DNA of 64,000 nucleotides. It comes from Nitrospirota bacterium (lineage in GTDB: Bacteria > Nitrospirota > Thermodesulfovibrionia > Thermodesulfovibrionales > Magnetobacteriaceae). Where the stretch lies: positions 33,826 to 97,825 of the forward strand of contig JADFYO010000004.1 in NCBI GenBank assembly GCA_015233015.1, given 5' to 3'. The notes beneath the pieces were generated by a model. It was not told the DNA's origin, did no database searches, and worked only from the letters and a program-made list of their open reading frames with translations. A program made the position numbers and the translations under genes. Shown piece by piece: positions 1-9,149 of the stretch. Position 1 is the first letter of the stretch; each line of letters begins with the position of its first letter.

Positions 1-2
1 CA

Positions 3-701
3 TTTACCTTAAGAGGCGACTTAGAACTTCAGACCGGTGAGCTTATCATGAATACACCGGGTGTAAGCGATGGTCGTCTCAAAGGATGGGCAGGATTGGC
101 CGGCATAGATTACAAGGTCGGACCGTGGAAACTTACGGGCGAGTTTGCCTATGGAAGCGGTAAGGCAGGCAGTGACGGAAGCGCCAACCAGCCTGAGTTC
201 ATCACTTCGTTAGGAAACGACCAACACTACACATACGTATATGAGTATCGCACAAAGGCAGGCTCCGGCATAGTCAGCTCAGGCCTCACCAACACCATGT
301 ATGTTAAGGGTGGCGCAAGCGTAGATATTACAGAGCAGTTAAAGGCTGAGACATACCTGTACTGGTTACAGGCTCCTCAGGCTGTAGCGTTAAACGATGC
401 CTCCGGACCAGCAGCTTTTACCGGCGCATCTACTAACCTTAGTGCCCTTACCTACACCCCTAACTACTCGAGAAACCTCGGATGGGAACTCGATGGCAAA
501 GTTACCTACGCATTTGCTAAGAACCTTCAGTGGTGGATAGAGGGCGGCTATTTCTGGACGGGTACTGCGTATAACTACAGAGTTAACGAAACTACCTATG
601 TAAACACCGTAAATCCAGGACCACCTGTTACTTATACCGCCTACACCTATGGCAGAGACAACGCATATGCCATAAGAAACGGCATCGAGTTAAAATTCTA
701 G
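3..701 (+). CDS. Outer-membrane beta-barrel/porin-like protein, C-terminal part (5' truncated by window edge)
   Basis: Frame stays open upstream of the listed ATG at 48 to the window edge (FTLRGDLELQTGELIM...). Alternating aromatic beta-strand pattern and terminal Phe (IELKF) typical of Bam-dependent barrels. Confidence 0.7.
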   Translation, partial: FTLRGDLELQTGELIMNTPGVSDGRLKGWAGLAGIDYKVGPWKLTGEFAYGSGKAGSDGSANQPEFITSLGNDQHYTYVYEYRTKAGSGIVSSGLTNTMYVKGGASVDITEQLKAETYLYWLQAPQAVALNDASGPAAFTGASTNLSALTYTPNYSRNLGWELDGKVTYAFAKNLQWWIEGGYFWTGTAYNYRVNETTYVNTVNPGPPVTYTAYTYGRDNAYAIRNGIELKF

Positions 702-741
702 TTAATTGTTGAGCGGCGCGTAGCTGCCGCGTATCAGGATT

Positions 742-777
742 GAGGGGCTGACCGTAAAAGTCAGCCCCTCTTTTATT
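742..777 (+). terminator. Rho-independent terminator
   Basis: GAGGGGCTGAC-CGTAAAA-GTCAGCCCCTC followed by TTTTATTT, directly after the porin-like ORF. Confidence 0.9.
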
Positions 778-799
778 TAGTAAGGAGGAAAGAAGCTGC

Positions 800-1645
800 A
801 TGAATATCGAAGATTTATTAAATAACGGCAAACTCCTGATAATCGCAGGGCCGTGTGTAATCGAGACAAGGGAAATCGTCATGGAAACCGCGGCCACCCT
901 CAGTGAAATATGCGGCAGACTTAATCTCTCATTTATATTTAAAAGCTCATACGATAAGGCAAACAGGACATCCTTAACCGGCTATCGCGGTCTTGGCAGC
1001 GGCAATAATGAATCTGACGCAGGGAAAGATTCAATGATGAAGGGGCTTGAGATATTAGACGAAGTAAAAAAACAATTGGGCGTTTGTGTTACCACAGATG
1101 TACATTCCCCGGAGGAGGCCAAAGAGGCCGCAAAGGTAGTGGATTTACTTCAGATACCGGCCTTTTTATGCCGGCAGACAGACCTTCTTACCGCCGCGGC
1201 AGGTACCGGCCGGGCAGTCAATGTAAAAAAAGGGCAATTCCTTGCCCCGTGGGATGTTAAAAACATCCTCGCGAAGTGCAACTCCGCCGGCAGCGGCCCA
1301 TTTCTTTTGACCGAACGAGGCACAACCTTTGGTTATAATAATCTCGTCGTGGATTTCAGGTCTATTCCGATTATGCGTTCATTCGGCTGCAAGATTATAT
1401 TTGACGCCACACACAGTGTCCAACTGCCGGGGGGCAGCGGGGAGTGTTCAGGCGGCCAGAGAGAATTCGTCCCAACGCTGGCCCTTGCCGGTGTTGCGGC
1501 GGGTGCTTCCGGTCTGTTTCTCGAGGTGCATCCCGACCCTGACAACGCCCTCTGTGACGGCCCAAATATGCTGGAATTAAAAAATGTCGCGGCCTTATTG
1601 TCAACCGCGGGCGATATTTATAAAATTGTTAACGAAAATGTTTAA
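800..1645 (+). CDS. kdsA: 3-deoxy-8-phosphooctulonate (KDO-8-P) synthase
   Basis: IAGPCVIE, FKSSYDKANRTS, TDVHSPEEA, LLQIPAFLCRQTDLL, FDATHSVQLPG motifs of KdsA. Confidence 0.95.
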   Translation: MNIEDLLNNGKLLIIAGPCVIETREIVMETAATLSEICGRLNLSFIFKSSYDKANRTSLTGYRGLGSGNNESDAGKDSMMKGLEILDEVKKQLGVCVTTDVHSPEEAKEAAKVVDLLQIPAFLCRQTDLLTAAAGTGRAVNVKKGQFLAPWDVKNILAKCNSAGSGPFLLTERGTTFGYNNLVVDFRSIPIMRSFGCKIIFDATHSVQLPGGSGECSGGQREFVPTLALAGVAAGASGLFLEVHPDPDNALCDGPNMLELKNVAALLSTAGDIYKIVNENV

Positions 1646-1682
1646 TTTGCCCTGTCCGTTATCGCGTTTTTGTGGATAAATA

Positions 1683-1691
1683 TGCTAATAT
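1683..1691 (+). promoter_or_regulatory. Putative extended -10 promoter element (TGCTAATAT)
   Basis: TGnTAnnAT-type element about 40 nt upstream of the ATG at 1733; a similar element (TGCTAAAAT) precedes both pilin genes. Confidence 0.4.
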
Positions 1692-1732
1692 GAGTAAGTT
1701 ATCTAACAGGAATGCCTGATAGAGGAGGTTGA

Positions 1733-4399
1733 ATGAGAAAAGCAGTTTTTGTTTCACCGGTAAGAAGTTTACTGAAGGAAAGAATAAGACGTATAGAATA
1801 TTTTTCAGCCGTACGCCTGCTGGTCATGTACGGCATTATGGTATTGGCTATATTTTCCATAGCCTCAGAGGCGGCGGCGTTTGCCTATTACAATGATATT
1901 TGCGGTCATACATGGACGAAGCAAACGAGTTTAGGCAAGAAATATTGGTGGGGGATAGCTTCATCCATAGATGGGACACGTCTGGCCGCAATAGAATTTA
2001 ACGGATATATTTATACATCGAACGATAACGGCACCACATGGACGCAGCAGATGGTCCCCGGACAGAGGGGATGGGTTTCAATCACATCGTCATATGACGG
2101 AAAAAAGATTGCCGCCGTTGAAAATGACAACCTGACAGACGGAGGTATCTGGCAAGGGTCATATAACGGCAACACATGGAATTGGAGTATTGCTCACGCA
2201 ACGGCTACTAACTACTGGACGGCGGTAACGTCGTCGGGGGACGGCGGTCAAATCTATGCAGGGGATTATTCCGGGCATGTTTATTCATTGGCCAATAATT
2301 GGAACTACCATAGCGGCGGCGCGCATATTTATTCAATAGCCGCATCATCCGATGGAACTGACGTATATACCGGGACTGTAAACGGGTGGTTCCATTATTC
2401 GCTTGACAATGGGACAACCTTTACCGCCGCAGACGGCTCATCGGCATTGATACCAAGCTATGGGGCGAGATTTTGGTGGAGCATCGCAACGGGAAGTTCT
2501 GGAGGCTCAGGAGATATCTTCGCGGTTGACGGCAGCGGGGGGAATGTTATTTATTTAATTCTGAACGTCTTAACTCCAACAGTTGACACCGGCCTCAATG
2601 GCAAAAACCTGCGCTCTATTTCATACGATAACTATTATGACGATACAAACACCACCAGAGACTTTATCGCTGCCGCCGATTTTGGAGCGAGTGGTTCCGG
2701 CGGGTATATTTATACTACAACTGCCAAGATGGGCGCATTCGCCGCGGGCGGCACCTGGACTGTGGAAGATACCGACAATGCAACGGGAACGGCCGCCACT
2801 ACGACGCCGCGCATGTGGTCGTCGGTTGTGGTGACTAATAGCAATGGACTAAACGGATTGCAAATTGCCGCCACCGAGTACGGGGGATATATCTGGACGC
2901 GAACAGAGAAACATCCGCAATATCAGGTAACAATCAATAGAGGTTCGGGGACGGGCAACGGGACGGTATATGCTACATCGAGCAACATAACGTGGAACGG
3001 GGATAACGGCACTACCGATAATGCGTTTGTCTGCCCCGATTACGCAACCCTGATAGCGCAGCCCACCGATGTCAGCAGCGCCTTTGACGGCTGGGTAGGA
3101 TGCGACTCCACAAGCGGCCAGGAATGCGCCGTGAGTATGTTGTCGGCCAGGACTGTTAAAGCCGTATTTGGGCTTTCCGCAACCGACCACAAGATGACTG
3201 TAACCACCACTGGAGGCGGTACCGGCACGGTTACAAGCTCCCCGACGGGAATAAACTGCGGCACGGGAGGAACTTCGTGCAGCTCTAATTTCCCCGACAA
3301 TTATACGGTAACGCTTTTTGCAGCTCCAGATAATACCAGTGTTCTTTCAAGCTGGTCAGGGTGTGACAACGCCACCGGTTATCAATGTAATGTCTTGCTA
3401 TCGTCTAACAGATCGGTTGTGGCGGTCTTTGCATTAGCGTCATCGGCTGCTTATGCCCTGAATGTCACCAAGTCAGGCACAGGTTTAGGCAGTGTAACCG
3501 CCAATACCGGCACTCTCACATGGAGCGGCAACTCAGGCACGGCCACTTATACGTCCGGCACATCGGTTGTGCTGACGGCTGCACCCACTTACGGCTCTAA
3601 TTTTACAAGCTGGTCGGGGTGTGATAACACAACCGGCACCTCCTGTACCATTGCTATATCGTCAGCCAGAAGCGTAACCGCAACGTTTACGTTAATTACA
3701 ACACCGTCATATGCCCTGACCGTAACGAAGTCCGGCACCGGTTCAGGCACTGTAGCCGCGAATTCGGGCACTCTGACATGGAGCGGCAACACAGGCACGG
3801 CATCCTATTCATCGGGCACATCGGTTGCTCTAACCGCGACAGTTAATTCCGGCTCTACCCTGTCGGGCTGGTCGGGCTGTGATTCGACAAACGGCTTAAT
3901 CTGTAATGTTACTATGTCATCGGCCAAAAGCGTAACCGCAACCTTTTCATCGTCGGCTATTTCGGATTATCAGGCTGCCTATGCGGCATTTGACGCAATA
4001 TATAACCAATATGCCTCGTTGTTTGGCAGCGCGGTTGGAAACGTAAATCAGGGGACGTCTGCCTCAGCCACATATTATGTCCGGTGGTATAGCAACGGCG
4101 CTGCCCTTGTAGCATGGACAGATGGATTAATGTACACATATTATAACGGCACGTGGTACCCCTTAGGTGTAAGCTGGCAGTCATTGGGTAAGGCGGCCGC
4201 GAAGATTGCCTCTGTCTATAGTCAATATACCTCGTGGTTCGGGACAACATCGGGAAGCATATATGTGTTAACATCCGGCTCAGCCACGTACTATGTCCAA
4301 TGGTATTCCAACGGTGCTGCGCTTGTTGCATGGACAGATGGGTATATGTACACTTATTATAACGGCACATGGTATCCGGCAGGGGTTAGCTGGAATTAA
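1733..4399 (+). CDS. Secreted multi-repeat protein: N-terminal BNR/beta-propeller-like region, four Cys-containing B-repeat-like modules, two C-terminal Trp/Tyr-rich repeats
   Basis: N-terminal hydrophobic export segment; SNDNGTTWT propeller-like motifs; repeated SGTGxGTVxxxxxx...GWSGCDxxxGxxCxVxxSSxRSVxATF; repeated YYVxWYSNGAALVAWTDGxMYTYYNGTWYPxGVSW. Confidence 0.8.
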   Translation: MRKAVFVSPVRSLLKERIRRIEYFSAVRLLVMYGIMVLAIFSIASEAAAFAYYNDICGHTWTKQTSLGKKYWWGIASSIDGTRLAAIEFNGYIYTSNDNGTTWTQQMVPGQRGWVSITSSYDGKKIAAVENDNLTDGGIWQGSYNGNTWNWSIAHATATNYWTAVTSSGDGGQIYAGDYSGHVYSLANNWNYHSGGAHIYSIAASSDGTDVYTGTVNGWFHYSLDNGTTFTAADGSSALIPSYGARFWWSIATGSSGGSGDIFAVDGSGGNVIYLILNVLTPTVDTGLNGKNLRSISYDNYYDDTNTTRDFIAAADFGASGSGGYIYTTTAKMGAFAAGGTWTVEDTDNATGTAATTTPRMWSSVVVTNSNGLNGLQIAATEYGGYIWTRTEKHPQYQVTINRGSGTGNGTVYATSSNITWNGDNGTTDNAFVCPDYATLIAQPTDVSSAFDGWVGCDSTSGQECAVSMLSARTVKAVFGLSATDHKMTVTTTGGGTGTVTSSPTGINCGTGGTSCSSNFPDNYTVTLFAAPDNTSVLSSWSGCDNATGYQCNVLLSSNRSVVAVFALASSAAYALNVTKSGTGLGSVTANTGTLTWSGNSGTATYTSGTSVVLTAAPTYGSNFTSWSGCDNTTGTSCTIAISSARSVTATFTLITTPSYALTVTKSGTGSGTVAANSGTLTWSGNTGTASYSSGTSVALTATVNSGSTLSGWSGCDSTNGLICNVTMSSAKSVTATFSSSAISDYQAAYAAFDAIYNQYASLFGSAVGNVNQGTSASATYYVRWYSNGAALVAWTDGLMYTYYNGTWYPLGVSWQSLGKAAAKIASVYSQYTSWFGTTSGSIYVLTSGSATYYVQWYSNGAALVAWTDGYMYTYYNGTWYPAGVSWN
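3955..4399 (+). repeat. Two C-terminal ~75-80 aa tandem repeats (IYNQYASLFG...YYVRWYSNGAALVAWTDG.MYTYYNGTWYPLGVSW)
   Basis: Internal similarity visible in the translation. Confidence 0.8.
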
Positions 4400-4439
4400 A
4401 AAAGGGGCATATAAACCCTTAAAGATAGGGAGAGGTCGA

Positions 4440-7400
4440 ATGAGAAAAGGAGTTTGCGCTTCAATGATAAGTAGATCCCTTAGGGAAAGAATAAAGCGGC
4501 TGCTGTCTTTTCCAGCCATGTATATTGTGCTTATTGCGGCATTAGTTCTTACTTCCATAGCGGCAGAGGCAGCGTCATATAACTACTACACAGATATTTG
4601 CGGCCATCAATGGACGCAGCTGGTGAATTCCGGCAAGAAGTATTGGTGGGGACTGGCATCGTCCACCGATGGCGAGCGCCTGGCCGCGATAGAATATCAG
4701 GGATATATTTATACATCGAACGATAACGGCACCACATGGACACGGCAGACGACCCCAGGGCAGCGGGGATGGGTTTCAATTACATTGTCACATGATGGGA
4801 AAAAGATTGCCGCCGTCGAAAATGACAACCTTACAGACGGAGGCGTCTGGCAGGGGACAGATAACGGCACTGTATGGAGCTGGACTAGTACTCACGTAAC
4901 CGTTAACAACTACTATATGGCGATAGCGTCGTCGGCCGATGGCACTCTACTCTATGCCGGGGATTATTCGGGGCATGTTTATAAGTCAAGCAATAATTGG
5001 AGTAGTACTAATGCCGGAGAGCATATTTACTCGATAGCAACATCGGCCGATGGAAGTGACGTATATGCCGGAACTGTAAACGGCTGGCTTCATTATTCGA
5101 CTGACAATGGTACAACCTATATCTCCGCTAACGGGGCATCGGCAACGACACCAAGCTATGGGTCTCGATATTGGTGGAGCATCACAACCGGAACTACGGG
5201 TGGCACCTCAGATGTATTCGCGGTTGACGGAAGCGGGGGGAATGTTATTTTTTTCACCACAGGCGCCTTAGCTCCAACAATAGATAGTAACCTGACTGGC
5301 AAAAACTTAACATCTATCTCATATGATAACTATATTGACGATACAGCCACCGCTAAGGACTTTATCGCTGTTACCGATTTTGGCGCGAGTGGCGGCGGAG
5401 GGTATCTTTATACAACATCCGTTACGAGTGGTTCATACACCGCCGGCAACTGGACAACGGAAGATACCGACAATTCAACCGGCACTTCCAGCACTACAAC
5501 CCCACGCATGTGGTCGTCTGTTGTGGTAACCAATGGAAGTGGAACGAACGGATTGCAAATCACCGCAGCTGAGTATGGGGGATATATCTGGAGAAGAACA
5601 GAGAAACATCCACAATATAAGGTAGCCGTCAATAAAGGTACAGGTACCGGCAACGGCACAGTATATGCTACATCGAGCAACATAACATGGTACGGGGATA
5701 ACGGCACTACCGATAACTATTTCACCTGCCCCGATTACGCAACTCTTACAGCGGAACCCACTGACCTAAGCAGCGCATTTGACGGCTGGGTAGGATGCGA
5801 CACCACAAGCGGTGCAAAATGTACCGTACGACTGACGTCGGCTAAGAGTGTTCAGGCCGTATTTGGCTTTTCCGCAACTGACCATAAGATGACTGTATCC
5901 ACATCCGGGGGCGGCACGATTACAAGCTCCCCAACGGGAATTAACTGCGGAACGAATGGAACTTCGTGCAGCTCTACTTTCCCCGACAACTACACGGTAA
6001 CGCTTACCGCAACCGCCGACAGCAGCTATGCCTTTAAGAGCTGGACAGGGTGTGACTGGTCAACGGGTTCTCTCTGCGCCGTTACGCTTGCTTCAAACAG
6101 GTCAGTATCGGCGACATTTCAATCGGGGGCTTCAACCCTGACTGTTACGAAATCCGGGACTGGCACAGGAACGGTGTCAAGCTCCCCAACGGGCATAAGC
6201 TGCGGTACGACATGTTCTTATACCTATACAACCGGCACATCGGTAATACTTACGGCAACGCCGGATACCGGCAATAGTTTTACAGGCTGGACAGGCTGCG
6301 ATTCAACAAGCACTACTCATTGTACCGTTTCTGTGTCATCTAATAAGACGGTATCGGCAATATTTTCGACAGGCTCGACATCGCCATATATCCTGACTGT
6401 GACCAAGTCTGGAAGCGGCACAGGTACGGTAACAAGTTCCCCAACGGGAATAAGCTGCGGTACAACGTGTAATAACACTTACTTGTCGGGAACATTCGTA
6501 ACGCTCACGGCAGCCCCGGATACCGGCAGCAGCTTTACCGGCTGGTCCGGGTGCGATACAACAAGCGGTACTCAATGCACTGCCCTGATGTCGTTGAACA
6601 GGACAGTATCGGCAACATTCACATCGCAGTCGGCATCCTCTTATACCCTGGCTGTAAACAAAACCGGAAACGGCACAGCCACGATAACAAGCAGCCCCAG
6701 CGGGATAAACTGCGGTGCAACATGCTATAAATCATTCACAACCAGCTCATCTGTAACTCTTACGGCAACTACCGACAACAGCACCAGTCTGTTAAGCTGG
6801 ACAGGGTGTGATTCTTCCAGCTATAATCAATGCACTGTTTCGCTTACCTCGAACTCGAATAGGTACGTATATGCGGCGCTTTCGTTTCAGCCAACTAATC
6901 TTGACAACGCAACCGCATGGATTACCACTGTTTATAATCAATACGCCTCATGGTTTGGCACCCGCTCCGGTAGTATGGTAACGGGGACAACGTCAAGCGG
7001 CACGTACTATGTTCAGTGGTTTACCAACGGCTCGGCGCTTGTAGCCTGGACAGATGGCTCTATGTTTACTTATTACAACGGTAACTGGTACGCCTTGGGG
7101 ACAAACTGGCAAACCAGCAATAACCTTTATATGACCGCTACCGCGTGGATAAATGCGATATATAATGAGTATGCATGGTTCTTTGGCACTCAATCCGGCA
7201 CTATGTCGCCTCTGAGCGCGGCAACCGGCACATACTACAAACAATCGTTTAGCAACGGCGCCACGCTTGTAGCCTGGACAGATGGGAATATGTACACCCT
7301 TAACAATGGTGTATGGTACGATTTGGGTGTAAGCTGGACAAATATCGTTGACGATGCCACCGCGTGGATTAATACAATCAAGAATCAGGATGCTTCGTGG

Positions 7401-7562
7401 ATAGGTACCCCTTCCGGCGGTATATTAACGGAAACAGCATCGAGCGGCACATACTATCAACAATTATATACTAACGGCAACGCCATAGCTGCCTGGACAG
7501 ACGGGTATCTGTATGTTTATTACAATGGCGCATGGTATAGCTTAGGGATAGGATGGAGATAA
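4440..7562 (+). CDS. Paralogue of the 1733 gene: secreted multi-repeat protein with five B-repeat-like modules and three C-terminal Trp/Tyr repeats
   Basis: Start reassigned from 4293 to the ATG at 4440 (MRKGVCASMISRSLRERIKRL...), which aligns with the MRKAVFVSPVRSLLKERIRRI start of the paralogue. High co-linear similarity throughout. Confidence 0.8.
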   Translation: MRKGVCASMISRSLRERIKRLLSFPAMYIVLIAALVLTSIAAEAASYNYYTDICGHQWTQLVNSGKKYWWGLASSTDGERLAAIEYQGYIYTSNDNGTTWTRQTTPGQRGWVSITLSHDGKKIAAVENDNLTDGGVWQGTDNGTVWSWTSTHVTVNNYYMAIASSADGTLLYAGDYSGHVYKSSNNWSSTNAGEHIYSIATSADGSDVYAGTVNGWLHYSTDNGTTYISANGASATTPSYGSRYWWSITTGTTGGTSDVFAVDGSGGNVIFFTTGALAPTIDSNLTGKNLTSISYDNYIDDTATAKDFIAVTDFGASGGGGYLYTTSVTSGSYTAGNWTTEDTDNSTGTSSTTTPRMWSSVVVTNGSGTNGLQITAAEYGGYIWRRTEKHPQYKVAVNKGTGTGNGTVYATSSNITWYGDNGTTDNYFTCPDYATLTAEPTDLSSAFDGWVGCDTTSGAKCTVRLTSAKSVQAVFGFSATDHKMTVSTSGGGTITSSPTGINCGTNGTSCSSTFPDNYTVTLTATADSSYAFKSWTGCDWSTGSLCAVTLASNRSVSATFQSGASTLTVTKSGTGTGTVSSSPTGISCGTTCSYTYTTGTSVILTATPDTGNSFTGWTGCDSTSTTHCTVSVSSNKTVSAIFSTGSTSPYILTVTKSGSGTGTVTSSPTGISCGTTCNNTYLSGTFVTLTAAPDTGSSFTGWSGCDTTSGTQCTALMSLNRTVSATFTSQSASSYTLAVNKTGNGTATITSSPSGINCGATCYKSFTTSSSVTLTATTDNSTSLLSWTGCDSSSYNQCTVSLTSNSNRYVYAALSFQPTNLDNATAWITTVYNQYASWFGTRSGSMVTGTTSSGTYYVQWFTNGSALVAWTDGSMFTYYNGNWYALGTNWQTSNNLYMTATAWINAIYNEYAWFFGTQSGTMSPLSAATGTYYKQSFSNGATLVAWTDGNMYTLNNGVWYDLGVSWTNIVDDATAWINTIKNQDASWIGTPSGGILTETASSGTYYQQLYTNGNAIAAWTDGYLYVYYNGAWYSLGIGWR
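6898..7562 (+). repeat. Three C-terminal ~75 aa tandem repeats (AWITTVYNQYASWFG...YYVQWFTNGSALVAWTDG.MFTYYNGNWYALGTNW)
   Basis: Internal similarity in the translation; same unit as at 3955-4399. Confidence 0.8.
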
Positions 7563-7606
7563 ATAAATCTCTGCACTGACCTGGTGTAATTCATCTGTAT
7601 AATATC

Positions 7607-7635
7607 TTGACAAATAACTTTAGAATATTTATTAT
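7607..7635 (+). promoter_or_regulatory. Putative sigma70-type promoter
   Basis: TTGACA (7607-7612), 17-nt spacer, TATTAT (7630-7635), about 17 nt before the ATG at 7653. Confidence 0.65.
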
Positions 7636-7652
7636 AAGCTCAGACAGGCAAT

Positions 7653-8585
7653 ATGAATGAATTAGAATTATATGATGCATGCAGGGTGCTATTTGGCAAG
7701 GAAGTCAGGATAGACAGGCAGTTTCTTGAATATATCCAGCCTTCCGGCGTGAAAAGCGCTTATCGTAAAATGGCCCTTGCAACACATCCTGACAGGTTTG
7801 CCGTGTTAGGGGCTAATATTCAGGCCGATACGAGCAATTTCAGGACGGTAGCAGAGGCATATGAAAAATTATCGAAATACCTGAAGCTCAGAGAAAGCGG
7901 TTACAGACTAAGGGCTAATTACGGCACATACTCCGAAAACGGCATTCAAAGGAAGGCCGCAAGGACATGGAACAACACCACCACCGCCCAAAATAATACT
8001 TTTGCAAACAAGACATGGAAGACCACCGCCACTTCATATTACGGTGGTTCTGACTGGCAAAAAGCCTCCAGTACAAATTTTTCGGGATTTACACAGAACG
8101 ATGCCGGTAGTAATTCATTCGATTCTCAAAAGACTTCTTCTTATTCATATCAGCAGAGGATTATGCCCAGACGAAAACTCCGTATTGGAGAGTATTTATA
8201 CTACTCAGGCGTTGTGGGATGGAAAGACCTGATTGCCTCAATCACGTGGCAGACAAGGCAGCGGCAGCGCCTCGGTGAGATTGCCACAAGATGGGGATGG
8301 TTGACAGAAGCAAAAATCCTCGAGATTATGAAGAGCCGCAATCGCGGTGAGCGACTGGGAGATGTCCTTGTGCGCTTAAAGATAATTACCCCGTTCCAGT
8401 GTAATATGCTTATCTGGCAACAGCAAAGAAGCCAGAGACCTCTTGGCAAATACTTCACCGCAGGGAATATTCTCTCTGAAAACGACCTGAACCACCATCT
8501 GACGAATCTACAATCTCACAATAAAAAAGTCTCTAACCCCGATCAAAAAATCTCTAAACCCACGGGCACTCTCAGAACCGTATAA
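7653..8585 (+). CDS. J-domain (DnaJ-like) protein with a C-terminal LG-rich repeat domain resembling MshEN/GspE N-terminal repeats
   Basis: KSAYRKMALATHPDRF (HPD motif). C-terminal tandem LGEIATRWGWLTEAKILEIM / LGDVLVRLKIITPFQCNMLI pattern. Confidence 0.75.
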   Translation: MNELELYDACRVLFGKEVRIDRQFLEYIQPSGVKSAYRKMALATHPDRFAVLGANIQADTSNFRTVAEAYEKLSKYLKLRESGYRLRANYGTYSENGIQRKAARTWNNTTTAQNNTFANKTWKTTATSYYGGSDWQKASSTNFSGFTQNDAGSNSFDSQKTSSYSYQQRIMPRRKLRIGEYLYYSGVVGWKDLIASITWQTRQRQRLGEIATRWGWLTEAKILEIMKSRNRGERLGDVLVRLKIITPFQCNMLIWQQQRSQRPLGKYFTAGNILSENDLNHHLTNLQSHNKKVSNPDQKISKPTGTLRTV

Positions 8586-8655
8586 TTAAAGACGAAGGGA
8601 GATAATCCCCCTTCACCCCTAATCTCGCATATGCTTTATCGCTTGAATTTGGGCT

Positions 8656-8671
8656 GCCGCCCGTTGGCGGC
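8656..8671. terminator. Hairpin between convergent genes, possible bidirectional terminator (no clear T-tract)
   Basis: GCCGCC-CGTT-GGCGGC perfect 6-bp stem. Confidence 0.3.
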
Positions 8672-8714
8672 TTCTGAACTCCAACTAAAGAGTATTATGG
8701 CACACCATTGAGCC

Positions 8715-9149
8715 TCACAATGTGAAATTCCTTAATTTGTCTTTCTTAAATCCATTTATAACTCTGTAAAGCAGAAAATAGAACCACGGTGAGAGCCTGT
8801 ATTTCTTTAGATTTCCTGTTTGATCCAGCATGATATGCAGTGCCGCCCCGCATAAGATTCCCGCGGCTGTTTCACTCCTTGTGTAATATGCTATAAATCC
8901 CAACAATACGAATAGTTCGTATGAGTGAAATATAAGCGTTATTCGGTTCCACTTCATTTCATTGCACCATGACTTGAAGTTATGCAGTGTCAATCTTTCC
9001 CCTGAAAACATGAGAAAATCAAACAGGTGATCAATATCGATGAACACGCCCGCTATCAGGGCCGATGCACCCGCCTGCAGCGAACCGGTAACCGCATAAA
9101 TAACGCCGCCAAGCGCGGCGGATGTGTACGTATGAACGCGGGTCGTCAA
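8715..9149 (-). CDS. Small integral membrane protein (YdjM/metal-dependent-hydrolase-like)
   Basis: Hydrophobic segments with HTYTSAALGGV, GVFIDIDHLFDF and AALHIMLDQTGN motifs. Confidence 0.5.
   Translation of the reverse strand: MTTRVHTYTSAALGGVIYAVTGSLQAGASALIAGVFIDIDHLFDFLMFSGERLTLHNFKSWCNEMKWNRITLIFHSYELFVLLGFIAYYTRSETAAGILCGAALHIMLDQTGNLKKYRLSPWFYFLLYRVINGFKKDKLRNFTL

Noticed and set aside
4293-4439. Upstream extension of the second secreted protein ORF
   Set aside because: Overlaps the end of the first paralogue in another frame; the ATG at 4440 aligns with the paralogue's start and restores the signal segment.
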